Shown piece after piece: positions 1-6,580 of a stretch of DNA of 42,044 nucleotides (position 1 is its first letter; each line of letters opens with the position of its first letter). The translations under genes and the position numbers were made by a program. The stretch comes from Mycolicibacter acidiphilus. GTDB lineage: Bacteria > Actinomycetota > Actinomycetes > Mycobacteriales > Mycobacteriaceae. Under the pieces are notes generated by a model. It saw only the letters and a list, made by a program, of their open reading frames with translations. It was not told the origin of the DNA and made no database searches. The DNA lies in contig NZ_JAHCLR010000036.1 of NCBI RefSeq assembly GCF_018455725.1, positions 1 through 42,044 on the forward strand. Direction: 5' to 3'.

Positions 1-441
1 TTCGGCACGGCGGGCTTCACGTTCGGCTTCGTAGTCAGCGCGCCGAGCTTCACGTTCGGGGCGTGGCTCGGCGGTCGGCTCAGGCTCAGGCTGCGGCTCG
101 GGCTGTACACCCGACAGATCGACGGGGCGGGTGTACACGGGTGGTGGTTGGTGACGGAACTGCCGTGTGGCAACGGCGGCGTCGTAGTCCTCGACGGCGG
201 GTGCGGTCGGCACCGATGCGGGACGTGCAGCGCGGTTCTTGATCGCGGCGGCTGCGCTGTCACCGAACAGACCCACCAGCAAGGCAGCCAACAGCGCGAC
301 GATGCCAGCGGTTGCCAGCGGCGTAACCAACGGATCGCTGCCACCTGCGTGCGTGGTCGATCCGACATACAGCGCGCCTGCCAAGCACACTCCGCCGATG
401 ATCGCCAGCGCCTTGGGTGCGTTTTTTATCAAGTCGTTCAT
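1..441 (-). CDS. Membrane protein with acidic/basic repeat tail, 3' end outside window
   Basis: The ATG at 441-439 opens a frame that runs off the left edge with no stop, so at least 147 residues are present. The start overlaps the stop of the gene before it (TGATG), implying translational coupling. Two hydrophobic segments are visible: about residues 9-25 (ALAIIGGVCLAGALYVG) and about 36-57 (VTPLATAGIVALLAALLVGLFG). A Pro/Glu-rich stretch (QPEPQPEPEPTAEP) follows, then near-repeats of the type EREARRADYEAEREARRAE that should form a charged helix or coiled coil. Family not recognised. It lies directly downstream of the FtsK-like ATPase and a single-pass membrane protein, so a membrane part of a DNA-transfer apparatus is a reasonable guess, but nothing in the sequence proves it. 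Confidence 0.75.
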   Translation of the reverse strand, partial: MNDLIKNAPKALAIIGGVCLAGALYVGSTTHAGGSDPLVTPLATAGIVALLAALLVGLFGDSAAAAIKNRAARPASVPTAPAVEDYDAAVATRQFRHQPPPVYTRPVDLSGVQPEPQPEPEPTAEPRPEREARRADYEAEREARRAE

Positions 442-857
442 CACGGCATCCCCAACAGCCAGTCGCCAGTCGCCCACAAGCAGGCGCGGCGTGCGGCAAC
501 GGTGGTAGCTCCTGCCCGCTCGCACTGCCTCATTTCGAGTTGGGCTGTCGCCAGCGAAATACGCGCGGGATTGGAGTGAATGACCTGACGTGACCAATCG
601 AAGTCCGCGTCGGCAGGCTTGGGTGGGGTGGTGAGCAAGGACGTGCGTGTGGCTGCTGTCGGGGACACAGGAGCGCTCGGGGTGTCGTCGCTCTTGTGCG
701 TGAAAACCAGACCGCCGACTAGGACGACGCCCGCCACAGCGGCGTAGGTGACGACCTTGTTGCCCTTCGTCTTCGGGGACGGGGACGCGGGCGGCACGTG
801 GGGTAGTGGCTGCTCCAGGTGCTCGGCGGCGCGGGTCGGGTCGATTGGGGCGGTCAT
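441..857 (-). CDS. Single-pass membrane protein, unknown function
   Basis: 138 residues. The N-terminal 30 residues are Pro-rich and presumably cytoplasmic. One hydrophobic segment follows (VVTYAAVAGVVLVGGLVFTH, about 35-54), then an outward-facing Ser/Thr/Pro-rich linker and a small C-terminal region with two cysteines (about 112 and 125) that could form a disulphide. The start is 2 bp after the stop of the FtsK-like gene, and the stop overlaps the next gene's ATG, so the three belong to one operon. No family recognised. Its context beside an FtsK-like translocase suggests a role in the envelope part of DNA transfer (inference). Confidence 0.75.
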   Translation of the reverse strand: MTAPIDPTRAAEHLEQPLPHVPPASPSPKTKGNKVVTYAAVAGVVLVGGLVFTHKSDDTPSAPVSPTAATRTSLLTTPPKPADADFDWSRQVIHSNPARISLATAQLEMRQCERAGATTVAARRACLWATGDWLLGMP

Positions 858-859
858 GG

Positions 860-1702
860 TTAACCCTCCTCGACCTTGCTCTTGAAGTAGTCGATCCCGT
901 CATGCACGACGAACTCGCCCTTTTCAGCTTTGTGGACGGCTTCAAACACGTGCTCGGGTGGGACGCCCAGTACGGACACAATCTGCGAATTGGACGAAAG
1001 GTGGAAAGCGACCTGTACGCTCGCGCTGTCCCGAAGCCCAGGCGATACCCAGTGCTCGCCAGGGCTCTGAATCATCAAGATGACCTTGATATTGGCTGCG
1101 CGCCCTCTCCGTACGAGGTCTTCGATCCTGTCCCAGAAAACGGTCAAGTGTCTACGCGCGTCTTTAGCCCGTCCCACGAATGGAGTTAAGGCACTCGTCT
1201 CATCAATGACCAAGATGGCGGGAGGGAGGTTCGCCGTTCCCAGCTCCAAGCGCTCAGTCATCGCATAATGGACGCCTTTGACGACCAGCAACGCCGACTC
1301 GAAATTGCCATCAGCGGTGAGGTTCACACCCTGGATGCCATCCCAGTCGTGCCCCGCCTTCCCGTCGATGACGACGACCTTGGTCTGTGGATCGGCGGGA
1401 ACCTCCTTGAGCCAGTTCTGGACGGCGTAGGTCTTACCGAATCCTGACGTTCCACCAACGAGGACAGTGGACACGCTGGGGTCAAGAAGCGGGTTGTAGT
1501 TCGGGCGGAGTTCCAAGGCTGGGCCTGCCTCGGCGGGCGGACTCCAGGTCTCGCGCTCGTTCACAATTACGTGCGGCACGGGAGTAGCCGTCTTCCGCGC
1601 ACATCCCTTGAGCACTTTGACTGCGGCGGCGGCACCGATGACGGCGGTCGCGACGGCTGCACCGAGGGCGGCACTAGTCAGGTCGATCTTTGATGCGGTC
1701 AT
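860..1702 (-). CDS. FtsK/SpoIIIE-like P-loop ATPase with N-terminal membrane segment
   Basis: 280 residues from the ATG at 1702, which overlaps the upstream stop as ATGA. A longer in-frame opening to 1858 lies inside the upstream gene and is not used. A hydrophobic segment at about 8-30 is followed by a linker and an ATPase core: Walker A GGTSGFGKT (83-91), and Walker B ILVIDE preceded by KVVVIDGKAG. A conserved late motif resembles the arginine-finger region of FtsK domains (RDSASVQVAFHLSS). FtsK/TraB-type proteins pump double-stranded DNA, and actinobacterial conjugative elements use a single one for transfer. The protein is short and lacks a recognisable gamma (KOPS-binding) domain. The DUF2637 gene 2 kb away supports a transfer role (inference). 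Confidence 0.8.
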   Translation of the reverse strand: MTASKIDLTSAALGAAVATAVIGAAAAVKVLKGCARKTATPVPHVIVNERETWSPPAEAGPALELRPNYNPLLDPSVSTVLVGGTSGFGKTYAVQNWLKEVPADPQTKVVVIDGKAGHDWDGIQGVNLTADGNFESALLVVKGVHYAMTERLELGTANLPPAILVIDETSALTPFVGRAKDARRHLTVFWDRIEDLVRRGRAANIKVILMIQSPGEHWVSPGLRDSASVQVAFHLSSNSQIVSVLGVPPEHVFEAVHKAEKGEFVVHDGIDYFKSKVEEG

Positions 1703-2430
1703 TTCTTGCTTCCTCCTTGAGTAGTCGGTGTCCAGACCTCGGGTACGCGGTCGATCCAGGTCTCGATCTCGAAGTCGAACTCCATCTGCGTCCAGCCATC
1801 TCGGCGGTCTCCTATGGGGTCGTCCAGAGCGGGTAGGGAGATAGAGGAGGTCATGCATTCGTGGGCATCGGTTCCGTTCGTGATGACGTAAGTCCCGAAG
1901 TCGGCATCGGTCAGCCCGTCGATCTGCGCGTCGCTCGGGCTAGCACCAAGGGCTGCCCGTGCGTAATCGCGGTCGGCGGCGCGAAGGCACACGCGGATAG
2001 CGGCGAGTTCAGTGATCTCGACGGGGATCGAATACGGGTCGCGGGCGCTCAGGGTCACGTTCATGTTCACGTCCCCTGCACGGGCGAACAGCGTGTTGAC
2101 GGCGGTGGCGATCTCGGGATCGGTGATCAGGTCGTCCGCGCCGTCGATGATCAGCGTCGAGGGCGGCGTCCAGCCCGTGCTCTCTCGCTTACGTAGTTCT
2201 TGAACGGCTGCGTTGAGCGCGACGCGGGTGGCGTCTATGGGCTCGTCGCCTCCGATGAATGAGTACGTGAGGCTCAACTCGTACTTCGCACGCCAGGACA
2301 GCCAATCCAAAATGGCGGAGGTCTTGCCAGAGTCCTCGACACCGAAAAGAACAACCCCGCCCGCTGCGGAAATGGGAGCATCGCCTGACCGCGCAAGCGG
2401 TGCCAGTGGCGGTAATGGCGGGTAAGCCAT
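1699..2430 (-). CDS. P-loop ATPase (RecA/AAA-like fold), unknown role
   Basis: 243 residues. Walker A is GVEDSGKTS (about 30-38) and Walker B is STLIIDGADD (about 91-100). A later motif NVTLSARDPYSIP resembles a sensor strand. The start ATG at 2430 has a clear Shine-Dalgarno sequence (GAGGAGATAGAG just upstream on the minus strand). The 3' end overlaps the FtsK-like gene by four bases (ATGA), so the two ATPases are translated together. The protein has no membrane segment and might load or regulate the translocase. No closer family is recognised. It is the first gene of the leftmost operon and sits downstream of a 280-bp leader with a strong palindrome. Confidence 0.75.
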   Translation of the reverse strand: MAYPPLPPLAPLARSGDAPISAAGGVVLFGVEDSGKTSAILDWLSWRAKYELSLTYSFIGGDEPIDATRVALNAAVQELRKRESTGWTPPSTLIIDGADDLITDPEIATAVNTLFARAGDVNMNVTLSARDPYSIPVEITELAAIRVCLRAADRDYARAALGASPSDAQIDGLTDADFGTYVITNGTDAHECMTSSISLPALDDPIGDRRDGWTQMEFDFEIETWIDRVPEVWTPTTQGGSKK

Positions 2431-2485
2431 CTCTATCTCCTCGTTTGCCGACCAAGCCCGAAATCGAGCCCCTATATAAGAGCTA

Positions 2486-2513
2486 TATCGCTGGCGCTAG
2501 CGCGCCAGCGATA
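2486..2513. repeat. Perfect 12-bp inverted repeat in the leader of the ATPase operon
   Basis: The arms TATCGCTGGCGC (2486-2497) and GCGCCAGCGATA (2502-2513) pair perfectly around a TAGC loop. AT-rich hexamer-like runs flank it (TATATAAG at 2473 and ATATAAGG at 2519). It lies 56 bp upstream of the start at 2430, in an otherwise gene-free stretch (2431-2710). It could be a terminator for the gene upstream (no T-run), an RNA leader structure, or a DNA site for the neighbouring translocase. Confidence 0.7.
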
Positions 2514-2628
2514 GCGCCATATAAGGAAGTTTAACGGGTAACGGGGGAGTTTTCTGGATTCCGTTTCGACTTTGACCAGCGCATATGTGTTAATGACGTA
2601 TTAGCACGTGGTTTAACCAGCGCGAATA

Positions 2629-2644
2629 GGTACCGTCGTGTACC
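2629..2644 (-). promoter_or_regulatory. GGTAC-N6-GTACC palindrome, candidate promoter-operator
   Basis: GGTACCGTCGTGTACC. It has the same half-sites and spacing as the palindromes at 25630 and 27189, which form promoters of leaderless genes. Here the minus-strand reading gives a -10-like TACCTA that would produce a leader of about 190 bases, including the 2486-2513 hairpin, in front of the ATPase operon. Confidence 0.45.
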
Positions 2645-2710
2645 AAATGGCTAATTAGGTGTGTTGTAGATCACAACCAGAAAGCAGCCCAGATAGCCAG
2701 AAATGGCGAG

Positions 2711-3379
2711 TTAGTCGTTCAGAACGGGTAGAAGGGCGTCCGCTTTTTCAATCTGATCCACCAACTCCTGCACCAGTAGATCGGGGTCGATGTCAGGTAT
2801 CCGCAGCGTCTCGATGCCCGCTGTCAGCTCGTCGCGTCGGCGGCGATCATGGGCAGCTAGCAAGTCAGCCCCACGGCTTGTGAAATCCGCGCGTTGGATC
2901 AAGCCAACCCGCTCGCCACTCGGCATCGCCCGCCAGGCGTCAATAACGCTCATTCCATATTTCGCCACCGAGCCGTCGATGCCCAGCTTTGGGGATTCAG
3001 AACCAGCCAGAACGCTAACGGTGTCTGCGCCGGGATGGGCAAGTACCACCGTCAGATCGGTGTCATCGAATCCAAGCGGCATGTCGGCGCGCTTGATCAA
3101 GACCCGCGCGTCTTTGGCGCGGACATCCCGCGCCGTCGCGCCCCAGGTGATCGCGTCTTTGCTCAATTTCACCCATCCCGCGCTGGGTACATGCGCCACG
3201 ATGACGGCGCGGGCTCGTGCGCCAAGGGCGTACATGAGCGGGGTGAAACCAGAGGCGTACAGCGCGCCATCGGTGGTAATCACCCGCGATAAAGCCAACC
3301 AGGGAAGATCGTGGTCAAGACGAAATGCCAGGTCACGGTCTTTTGTGCCGTTCCCTGTCGGCAAAACGAATGTGTCCAT
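2711..3379 (-). CDS. Conserved-looking hypothetical protein, unknown function
   Basis: 222 residues from the ATG at 3379, with a good Shine-Dalgarno sequence (AGGAGAG seven bases upstream). The protein is soluble, with no signal peptide or membrane segment. The N-terminal two thirds read like an alpha/beta domain (DLPWLALSRVITTDGALYASG, ARAVIVAHVP, DLTVVLAHPG); the C-terminal third is charged and helical (AAHDRRRRDELTAGIE, LVQELVDQIEKADALL). No family recognised. It forms a single-gene unit: the upstream 349 bp hold one of the GTAC-N9-GTAC sites (3536-3552), which suggests common control with other units of the element. Confidence 0.75.
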   Translation of the reverse strand: MDTFVLPTGNGTKDRDLAFRLDHDLPWLALSRVITTDGALYASGFTPLMYALGARARAVIVAHVPSAGWVKLSKDAITWGATARDVRAKDARVLIKRADMPLGFDDTDLTVVLAHPGADTVSVLAGSESPKLGIDGSVAKYGMSVIDAWRAMPSGERVGLIQRADFTSRGADLLAAHDRRRRDELTAGIETLRIPDIDPDLLVQELVDQIEKADALLPVLND

Positions 3380-3728
3380 GCCCTGACTCTCCTCGTTAGT
3401 GAACGTCGGTTACGCGCTCTTATTAGGCATGTTACCAGACAAAGTTAACGAAGCCGTGAACGGACTTATGTACAGCTATGTGACCGTGCTATTGAACGAA
3501 ATCGCGAAAACCCGTAACGCAGGTCGTAACACCGCGTACAGGGTTGGTGTACTTACAGCGAATGCCTTAAATGCGCAGTTCACAGCTAGGTTTCAGAAGA
3601 AGAGAGTGGTCTCAATTAGCTGCCCTGCTTGCGTTCCCAGGCACAGGCGTATGTAACAGCTATAGGGAATCAGGAGAACGTCCGTGAACGCCTAGAGCGG
3701 CGATTAGTGAACGGCAGCAGTGGATAGG
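3380..3728. other. Intergenic control region with GTAC operator, no convincing gene
   Basis: 349 bp between two minus-strand units, lower in GC than the flanking genes. It contains the GTAC-N9-GTAC site at 3536-3552 and several GTAAC/GTTAAC motifs (3408, 3431, 3443, 3522, 3526). A plus-strand GTG frame at 3399-3656 (85 codons) exists but has no ribosome binding site and crosses the operator, so it is not annotated as a gene. Confidence 0.6.
3536..3552. promoter_or_regulatory. GTAC-N9-GTAC operator copy 1
   Basis: GTACAGGGTTGGTGTAC, a one-base variant of the element-wide consensus TGTACAGGGATGGTGTAC. It lies in the intergenic region about 165 bp upstream of the minus-strand start at 3379. Confidence 0.7.
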
Positions 3729-4673
3729 TCAGATCACCGCGTGCAGGGACTCACGTGCGGGCTCAGCGCCATCGCGCACCTCGTCGGCGCGCGCGATCAG
3801 GCGGCGCAAGGCATCTTTTTGGATTCCTGTCGCGCGCGTGATGTCAGCGCGTTTGGTGGCGCGTTCCTCCAGCGCGAGCGCCATCGCAACGGCGCTCGGC
3901 TCGGCGCTCGTGGCGCGCAGCTCGACCAGCTCGTGCGCCAGGCGCAGGTGTTCGGCACTCGGCTCGACGGCGCTCACAGGCGCGAATTCGGCGCGCGACT
4001 CAGCAGCGCGCGGAGGAGTTGGCGCGGGGGTTGGCGCACTCGCCTGGCGGCGCATTGCGGCGGTGTCAGCCTTGGCGTCCGCCACCTCGGCGGAAGTTGG
4101 ACGGGTCTTGACGGCGCGTTCCCAATCGGCGCGCTTGGCGGCTTCGGCAGCCTCCCGCTCGGCTTGCGCCTTCTCCCGCGCAGCGCGGATGTCAGCGGCG
4201 GATGCGGGACGTAGGTGGTAGATAGCCAAGGTCGCCAGCGCGATACCAGCGTCGATTGCCAACGGGAACAGCAGCGCCATTCGTGGACTCAGACCGCTCG
4301 CCAACGCCAGCCCGTTCAAGCCATTGAACGAAATGACAGCCGCGTCAATTGCCAGGATCAACGTCGCCGCGACGGCAGCGCGAAACGTCCATTTCGCCGT
4401 ACCGCTTGAGCGCGTACCCGCGCCGACACGGGCAAGAACCGTCACACCGTGAATCGCAATCAGCGCAATCAGCGGCGGCGTCAACGCCACCGCCAGGCGG
4501 ACTTGCTTGGGCAGATCGGCGGGCAGCAGCGCGTGCCCCGCGTTACCAAGCAATGTCAGGAACGTCGCCGCTACCAGCCATGTCCAAAAGAAGCGACGGG
4601 CATGGGCGCGGTCGGCGTCGATCTCCTCAAGATGCGCTTCCAGCGCCGCATCGGCGGTCGTCTTCTTAGCCAT
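3729..4673 (-). CDS. DUF2637 membrane protein (Spd-like)
   Basis: 314 residues. The N-terminal half carries four membrane segments typical of DUF2637: about 28-47 (FFWTWLVAATFLTLLGNAGHA), 60-82 (LAVALTPPLIALIAIHGVTV), 95-115 (FRAAVAATLILAIDAAVISF) and 132-152 (ALLFPLAIDAGIALATLAIY). An Ala/Glu/Arg-rich coiled coil follows (AAREKAQAEREAAEAAKRAD). The C-terminus has a small HTH-like unit (RADITRATGIQKDALRRLIARAD). In Streptomyces and related actinobacteria, proteins of this kind are encoded on conjugative plasmids and integrative elements and are linked to plasmid spread. The start at 4673 overlaps the XRE gene by 8 bases. Its presence is the best single marker that the element is conjugative. 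Confidence 0.85.
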   Translation of the reverse strand: MAKKTTADAALEAHLEEIDADRAHARRFFWTWLVAATFLTLLGNAGHALLPADLPKQVRLAVALTPPLIALIAIHGVTVLARVGAGTRSSGTAKWTFRAAVAATLILAIDAAVISFNGLNGLALASGLSPRMALLFPLAIDAGIALATLAIYHLRPASAADIRAAREKAQAEREAAEAAKRADWERAVKTRPTSAEVADAKADTAAMRRQASAPTPAPTPPRAAESRAEFAPVSAVEPSAEHLRLAHELVELRATSAEPSAVAMALALEERATKRADITRATGIQKDALRRLIARADEVRDGAEPARESLHAVI

Positions 4674-4923
4674 CGTCCCTGTCCTTGTCCCCGTCGTCAG
4701 CGGTCCATCTAATCCGCACGGTACCGCCGCGTACCGTCAATGTGGTGGTGCCGCCTAACGCCGACAGGTAGCGCTCTAGCGTGCTCGACATCCAGGTTTT
4801 CTGTCGCTCGATTCGGCTCACCATCGACGGCTGTACACCCATCGCGTCCGCCTGTTTCTGTTGGCTCAGCCCCGCTTGCCGCCGAAGTTCGGCTAAGCGC
4901 TTGCCCGTCAGTTCGTCAGTCAC
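4666..4923 (-). CDS. XRE-family HTH regulator
   Basis: 85 residues from the GTG at 4923. This start is preferred to the ATG at 4956 because AAGGAGG lies six bases upstream of it and because it overlaps the stop of the preceding gene (GTGA). The HTH spans about residues 5-58: LTGKRLAELRRQAGLSQQKQ, then ADAMGVQPSMVSRIERQ, the usual Cro/CI-type fold. The C-terminal tail is acidic (DDGDKDRDDG). It is a candidate binder of the GTAC palindromes found across the element, although nothing links it to them directly. Its own 3' coding end contains one of the N6 palindromes (4720-4735). Confidence 0.85.
   Translation of the reverse strand: MTDELTGKRLAELRRQAGLSQQKQADAMGVQPSMVSRIERQKTWMSSTLERYLSALGGTTTLTVRGGTVRIRWTADDGDKDRDDG
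4720..4735. promoter_or_regulatory. GGTAC-N6-GTACC palindrome inside the XRE gene
   Basis: The 20 bases at 4719-4738 are identical to 25629-25648, where the palindrome forms the promoter of a leaderless gene. Here it lies in the last 70 bp of the XRE coding region and about 50 bp upstream of the DUF2637 start, so it could be an internal promoter or operator. Coding constraint (TVRGGTVRI) is an alternative explanation. Confidence 0.4.
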
Positions 4924-5303
4924 AGAACGCCTCCTTGCGTCAGTGCCGACAACCACGCAGCGGATCGGTCATGGACAGCGGAGTCCGCCGTGCGAAGGTC
5001 GCCGTAGGTCTTGAGCAAGCGAACGGTCTCGCGGTGTTCAGCGTCATAGCCAAGGTCGTCGAGCAAGTCCGCGACCACGCTCTCGGTCGATCCGCGCAAG
5101 ATCGCCAACGTCAGGCTCTCCAGGGTGTCGTCACCGTTCGCAGCGTGAACGGCGACGACGGTGGCTTCGACGGCCAGTGCGGGATTGAGCCCGTGCATGA
5201 GGTCTTCGTTCTGGTCTGGTCCGAGTTGAAACGGTGATTTCGGCGATTCGTGCTTGGGCAGACGTGGGGGACGCGCGCGGCGTGCTCGTTTAGGCGTGCT
5301 CAT
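4920..5303 (-). CDS. Hypothetical protein with basic N-terminus, probably leaderless
   Basis: 127 residues from the ATG at 5303. An upstream in-frame ATG at 5321 falls inside the promoter and is rejected. No Shine-Dalgarno sequence is present. Instead TATAGT ends six bases before the ATG, the geometry of a leaderless mycobacterial transcript. The N-terminus is strongly basic and Pro-rich (MSTPKRARRARPPRLPKHES), suggesting nucleic-acid binding; the rest is an acidic, Ala/Leu-rich helical domain. No family recognised. It is the first gene of the unit that continues into the XRE and DUF2637 genes, and its promoter is overlapped by two GTAC-type sites, so it may be under control of the XRE protein. 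Confidence 0.7.
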   Translation of the reverse strand: MSTPKRARRARPPRLPKHESPKSPFQLGPDQNEDLMHGLNPALAVEATVVAVHAANGDDTLESLTLAILRGSTESVVADLLDDLGYDAEHRETVRLLKTYGDLRTADSAVHDRSAAWLSALTQGGVL

Positions 5304-5310
5304 ACATCGA

Positions 5311-5354
5311 CTATACACCATCGTACAGGACTTACATGTACAGGGATGGTGTAC
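5311..5354 (-). promoter_or_regulatory. Promoter with GTAC-N9-GTAC operator copy 2 and a shortened second copy
   Basis: TGTACAGGGATGGTGTAC (5337-5354) is the consensus copy. Ten bases further on is a shortened version read on the minus strand (TGTACGATGGTGTAT, GTAC to GTAT with six bases between). The -10 element TATAGT of the gene starting at 5303 overlaps the end of the second copy. A protein bound here would cover the whole promoter. Confidence 0.7.
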
Positions 5355-5366
5355 GGGGACGGGCGG

Positions 5367-5624
5367 CTAGATGGCGATGACGAAAGCTCCCAGGCGATCC
5401 AGCAGACGCAGGTAGGTGTCGCCCGTGGCTCCGCGCTTTCGCCACTCCGCCATCGCCATCGTGCAGAAAGCACGTACGGCGGCGGAGTCGATGACAGGGG
5501 CGTCGGGATCAACGCGAGCGTCGTTGATCGCTTGCACGGCGGCGTCAGGGAATGGCATTCCCTGCGCCTCCAGCAGTTCGGTCATGGTGCCCAAGTAGGA
5601 GGCAACTTCGGTTGGGGTGGTCAT
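5367..5624 (-). CDS. Small hypothetical protein
   Basis: 85 residues from the ATG at 5624, with AAGGAGC seven bases upstream. The longer in-frame opening to 6125 runs antisense-like through the HNH gene in another frame and is not used. The start overlaps the HNH stop (ATGA), so the two are coupled. The protein is helical and mildly acidic (MTTPTEVASYLGTMTELLEA; AVRAFCTMAMAEWRKRGA). No motif or family recognised. It is the last gene of the replication operon running from 11844. Confidence 0.7.
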   Translation of the reverse strand: MTTPTEVASYLGTMTELLEAQGMPFPDAAVQAINDARVDPDAPVIDSAAVRAFCTMAMAEWRKRGATGDTYLRLLDRLGAFVIAI

Positions 5625-6208
5625 CGTTCGTGCTCCTTCGTGTCGTTGTGATTGGTTTCGATCCAAGGCTTCAGCAGGTACCTCAGCCCCAGGTGCAACG
5701 GCGGGGAATGCCAGCCGATACGCGTGTTGCAGCCTTCGCACATCACAATCACGTTGGTGCTGTCGTCGTACGTTGACCGCTCCAAGCCCCAGCGTTCGGC
5801 TTCGTATCGACTCACGATGTGCCCGCCTTGGGTTCGGCGGTTTGGGGTCTCGCAGACGCGGCAAGTCAGCCCGTCGCGTAGTCGTAGAGAAATAGCAGAC
5901 GGGTACTCGATCCATTCCCCGCCGTTGCGAAACGGGACAGCTGGGTAACCCCGAACCAGCAGCGCGGCAGCGAGCAGTTTGGTCGTTCCATCCGCGTGTG
6001 CCCAACGTTTGTGGCATGTAGGGCACAGTGGCGCAGCATTGCTTTCGTGTTTGTACATGCCGCCCGCCAGGTCGGCCGGGATGATCGCAGTAGGAGACGC
6101 GGACGGAAATGCACATACCGCACACACACTCGGGTCATAGGCAAGAGCTAGCCCTCCCCATGCCACACGTCGTTGTGTGGTGGGGCACGGGGAGAGGACT
6201 GTGATCAT
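5621..6208 (-). CDS. HNH-type zinc-binding endonuclease
   Basis: 195 residues. The N-terminal half has two CxxC pairs (CAVCAF near residue 29 and LCPTCHKRWAH near 62). The C-terminal half has the HNH core: LTCRVCETPNRRTQGGHIVS, then STYDDSTNVIVMCEGCN, giving C-x2-C, a His, an Asn and a second C-x2-C. Zinc-ribbon HNH enzymes of this size occur in phages and mobile elements as nicking or double-strand endonucleases. The start is 2 bp after the 122-residue gene; the stop overlaps the next gene. Its position in the same operon as DNA polymerase and primase suggests processing of replicating DNA. A homing nuclease is possible, but the gene does not interrupt anything. Confidence 0.75.
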   Translation of the reverse strand: MITVLSPCPTTQRRVAWGGLALAYDPSVCAVCAFPSASPTAIIPADLAGGMYKHESNAAPLCPTCHKRWAHADGTTKLLAAALLVRGYPAVPFRNGGEWIEYPSAISLRLRDGLTCRVCETPNRRTQGGHIVSRYEAERWGLERSTYDDSTNVIVMCEGCNTRIGWHSPPLHLGLRYLLKPWIETNHNDTKEHER

Positions 6209-6210
6209 CG

Positions 6211-6579
6211 CTAGTCGTGCTTCCAGATTTCGTCAGCGTCTCGGATAGGACGTGACTTCGAGGGTTTGCGCGTTGCGCGGCGCTTCGGCGCGGTCTCATT
6301 GCTGAACCACGCATCAAGATCGGCGGCAGCGGCGTCCATCTCCTGCGCGACTTGCTCCAGCAGGCTGGTGTCATTGGTGTGGAGAGCTTTGTTCAGGTAG
6401 CGCAACGCTTCTGACATGTCGGGATACTCGGGGTCAAGGTCAGGGCGTCGGGTGCCTTCGGTCGCTGCCAAGCGGTCCTGAATCGCACTGAGAGTGTCCT
6501 GGTCGGGGGACACCGTACGTAGGCGCTTTGCGTCGGCACGTGCGCTCTTTGCATCGTAGGGTTCGCAGACATCGTTCAT
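6211..6579 (-). CDS. Hypothetical protein of the replication operon
   Basis: 122 residues. The ATG at 6579 has AAGGAGAAG in front of it, and the gene begins one base after the polymerase stop. The protein is acidic and helical in the middle (MSEALRYLNKALHTNDTSLL, QVAQEMDAAAADLDAWF) and ends in a basic tail (KRRATRKPSKSRPIRDADEIW). No family recognised. Tight spacing to the polymerase gene suggests an accessory role in replication (inference from position only). Confidence 0.7.
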   Translation of the reverse strand: MNDVCEPYDAKSARADAKRLRTVSPDQDTLSAIQDRLAATEGTRRPDLDPEYPDMSEALRYLNKALHTNDTSLLEQVAQEMDAAAADLDAWFSNETAPKRRATRKPSKSRPIRDADEIWKHD

Positions 6580-6580
6580 C

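Noticed and set aside
104-137. 10-bp perfect inverted repeat TGTACACCCG / CGGGTGTACA resembling the GTAC operators
   Set aside because: It lies inside a coding region encoding VYTRPVDLSGVQP and has a 14-base gap, unlike either operator class. The resemblance is probably chance.
3399-3656. 85-codon plus-strand frame with reasonable residue composition
   Set aside because: It has a GTG start without ribosome binding site, crosses the GTAC operator and lies in a low-GC control region upstream of a minus-strand gene.
5367-6125. 252-codon minus-strand frame as one long protein
   Set aside because: Its first two thirds overlap the HNH gene in another frame; the internal ATG at 5624 has an excellent ribosome binding site and a four-base overlap with the HNH stop.
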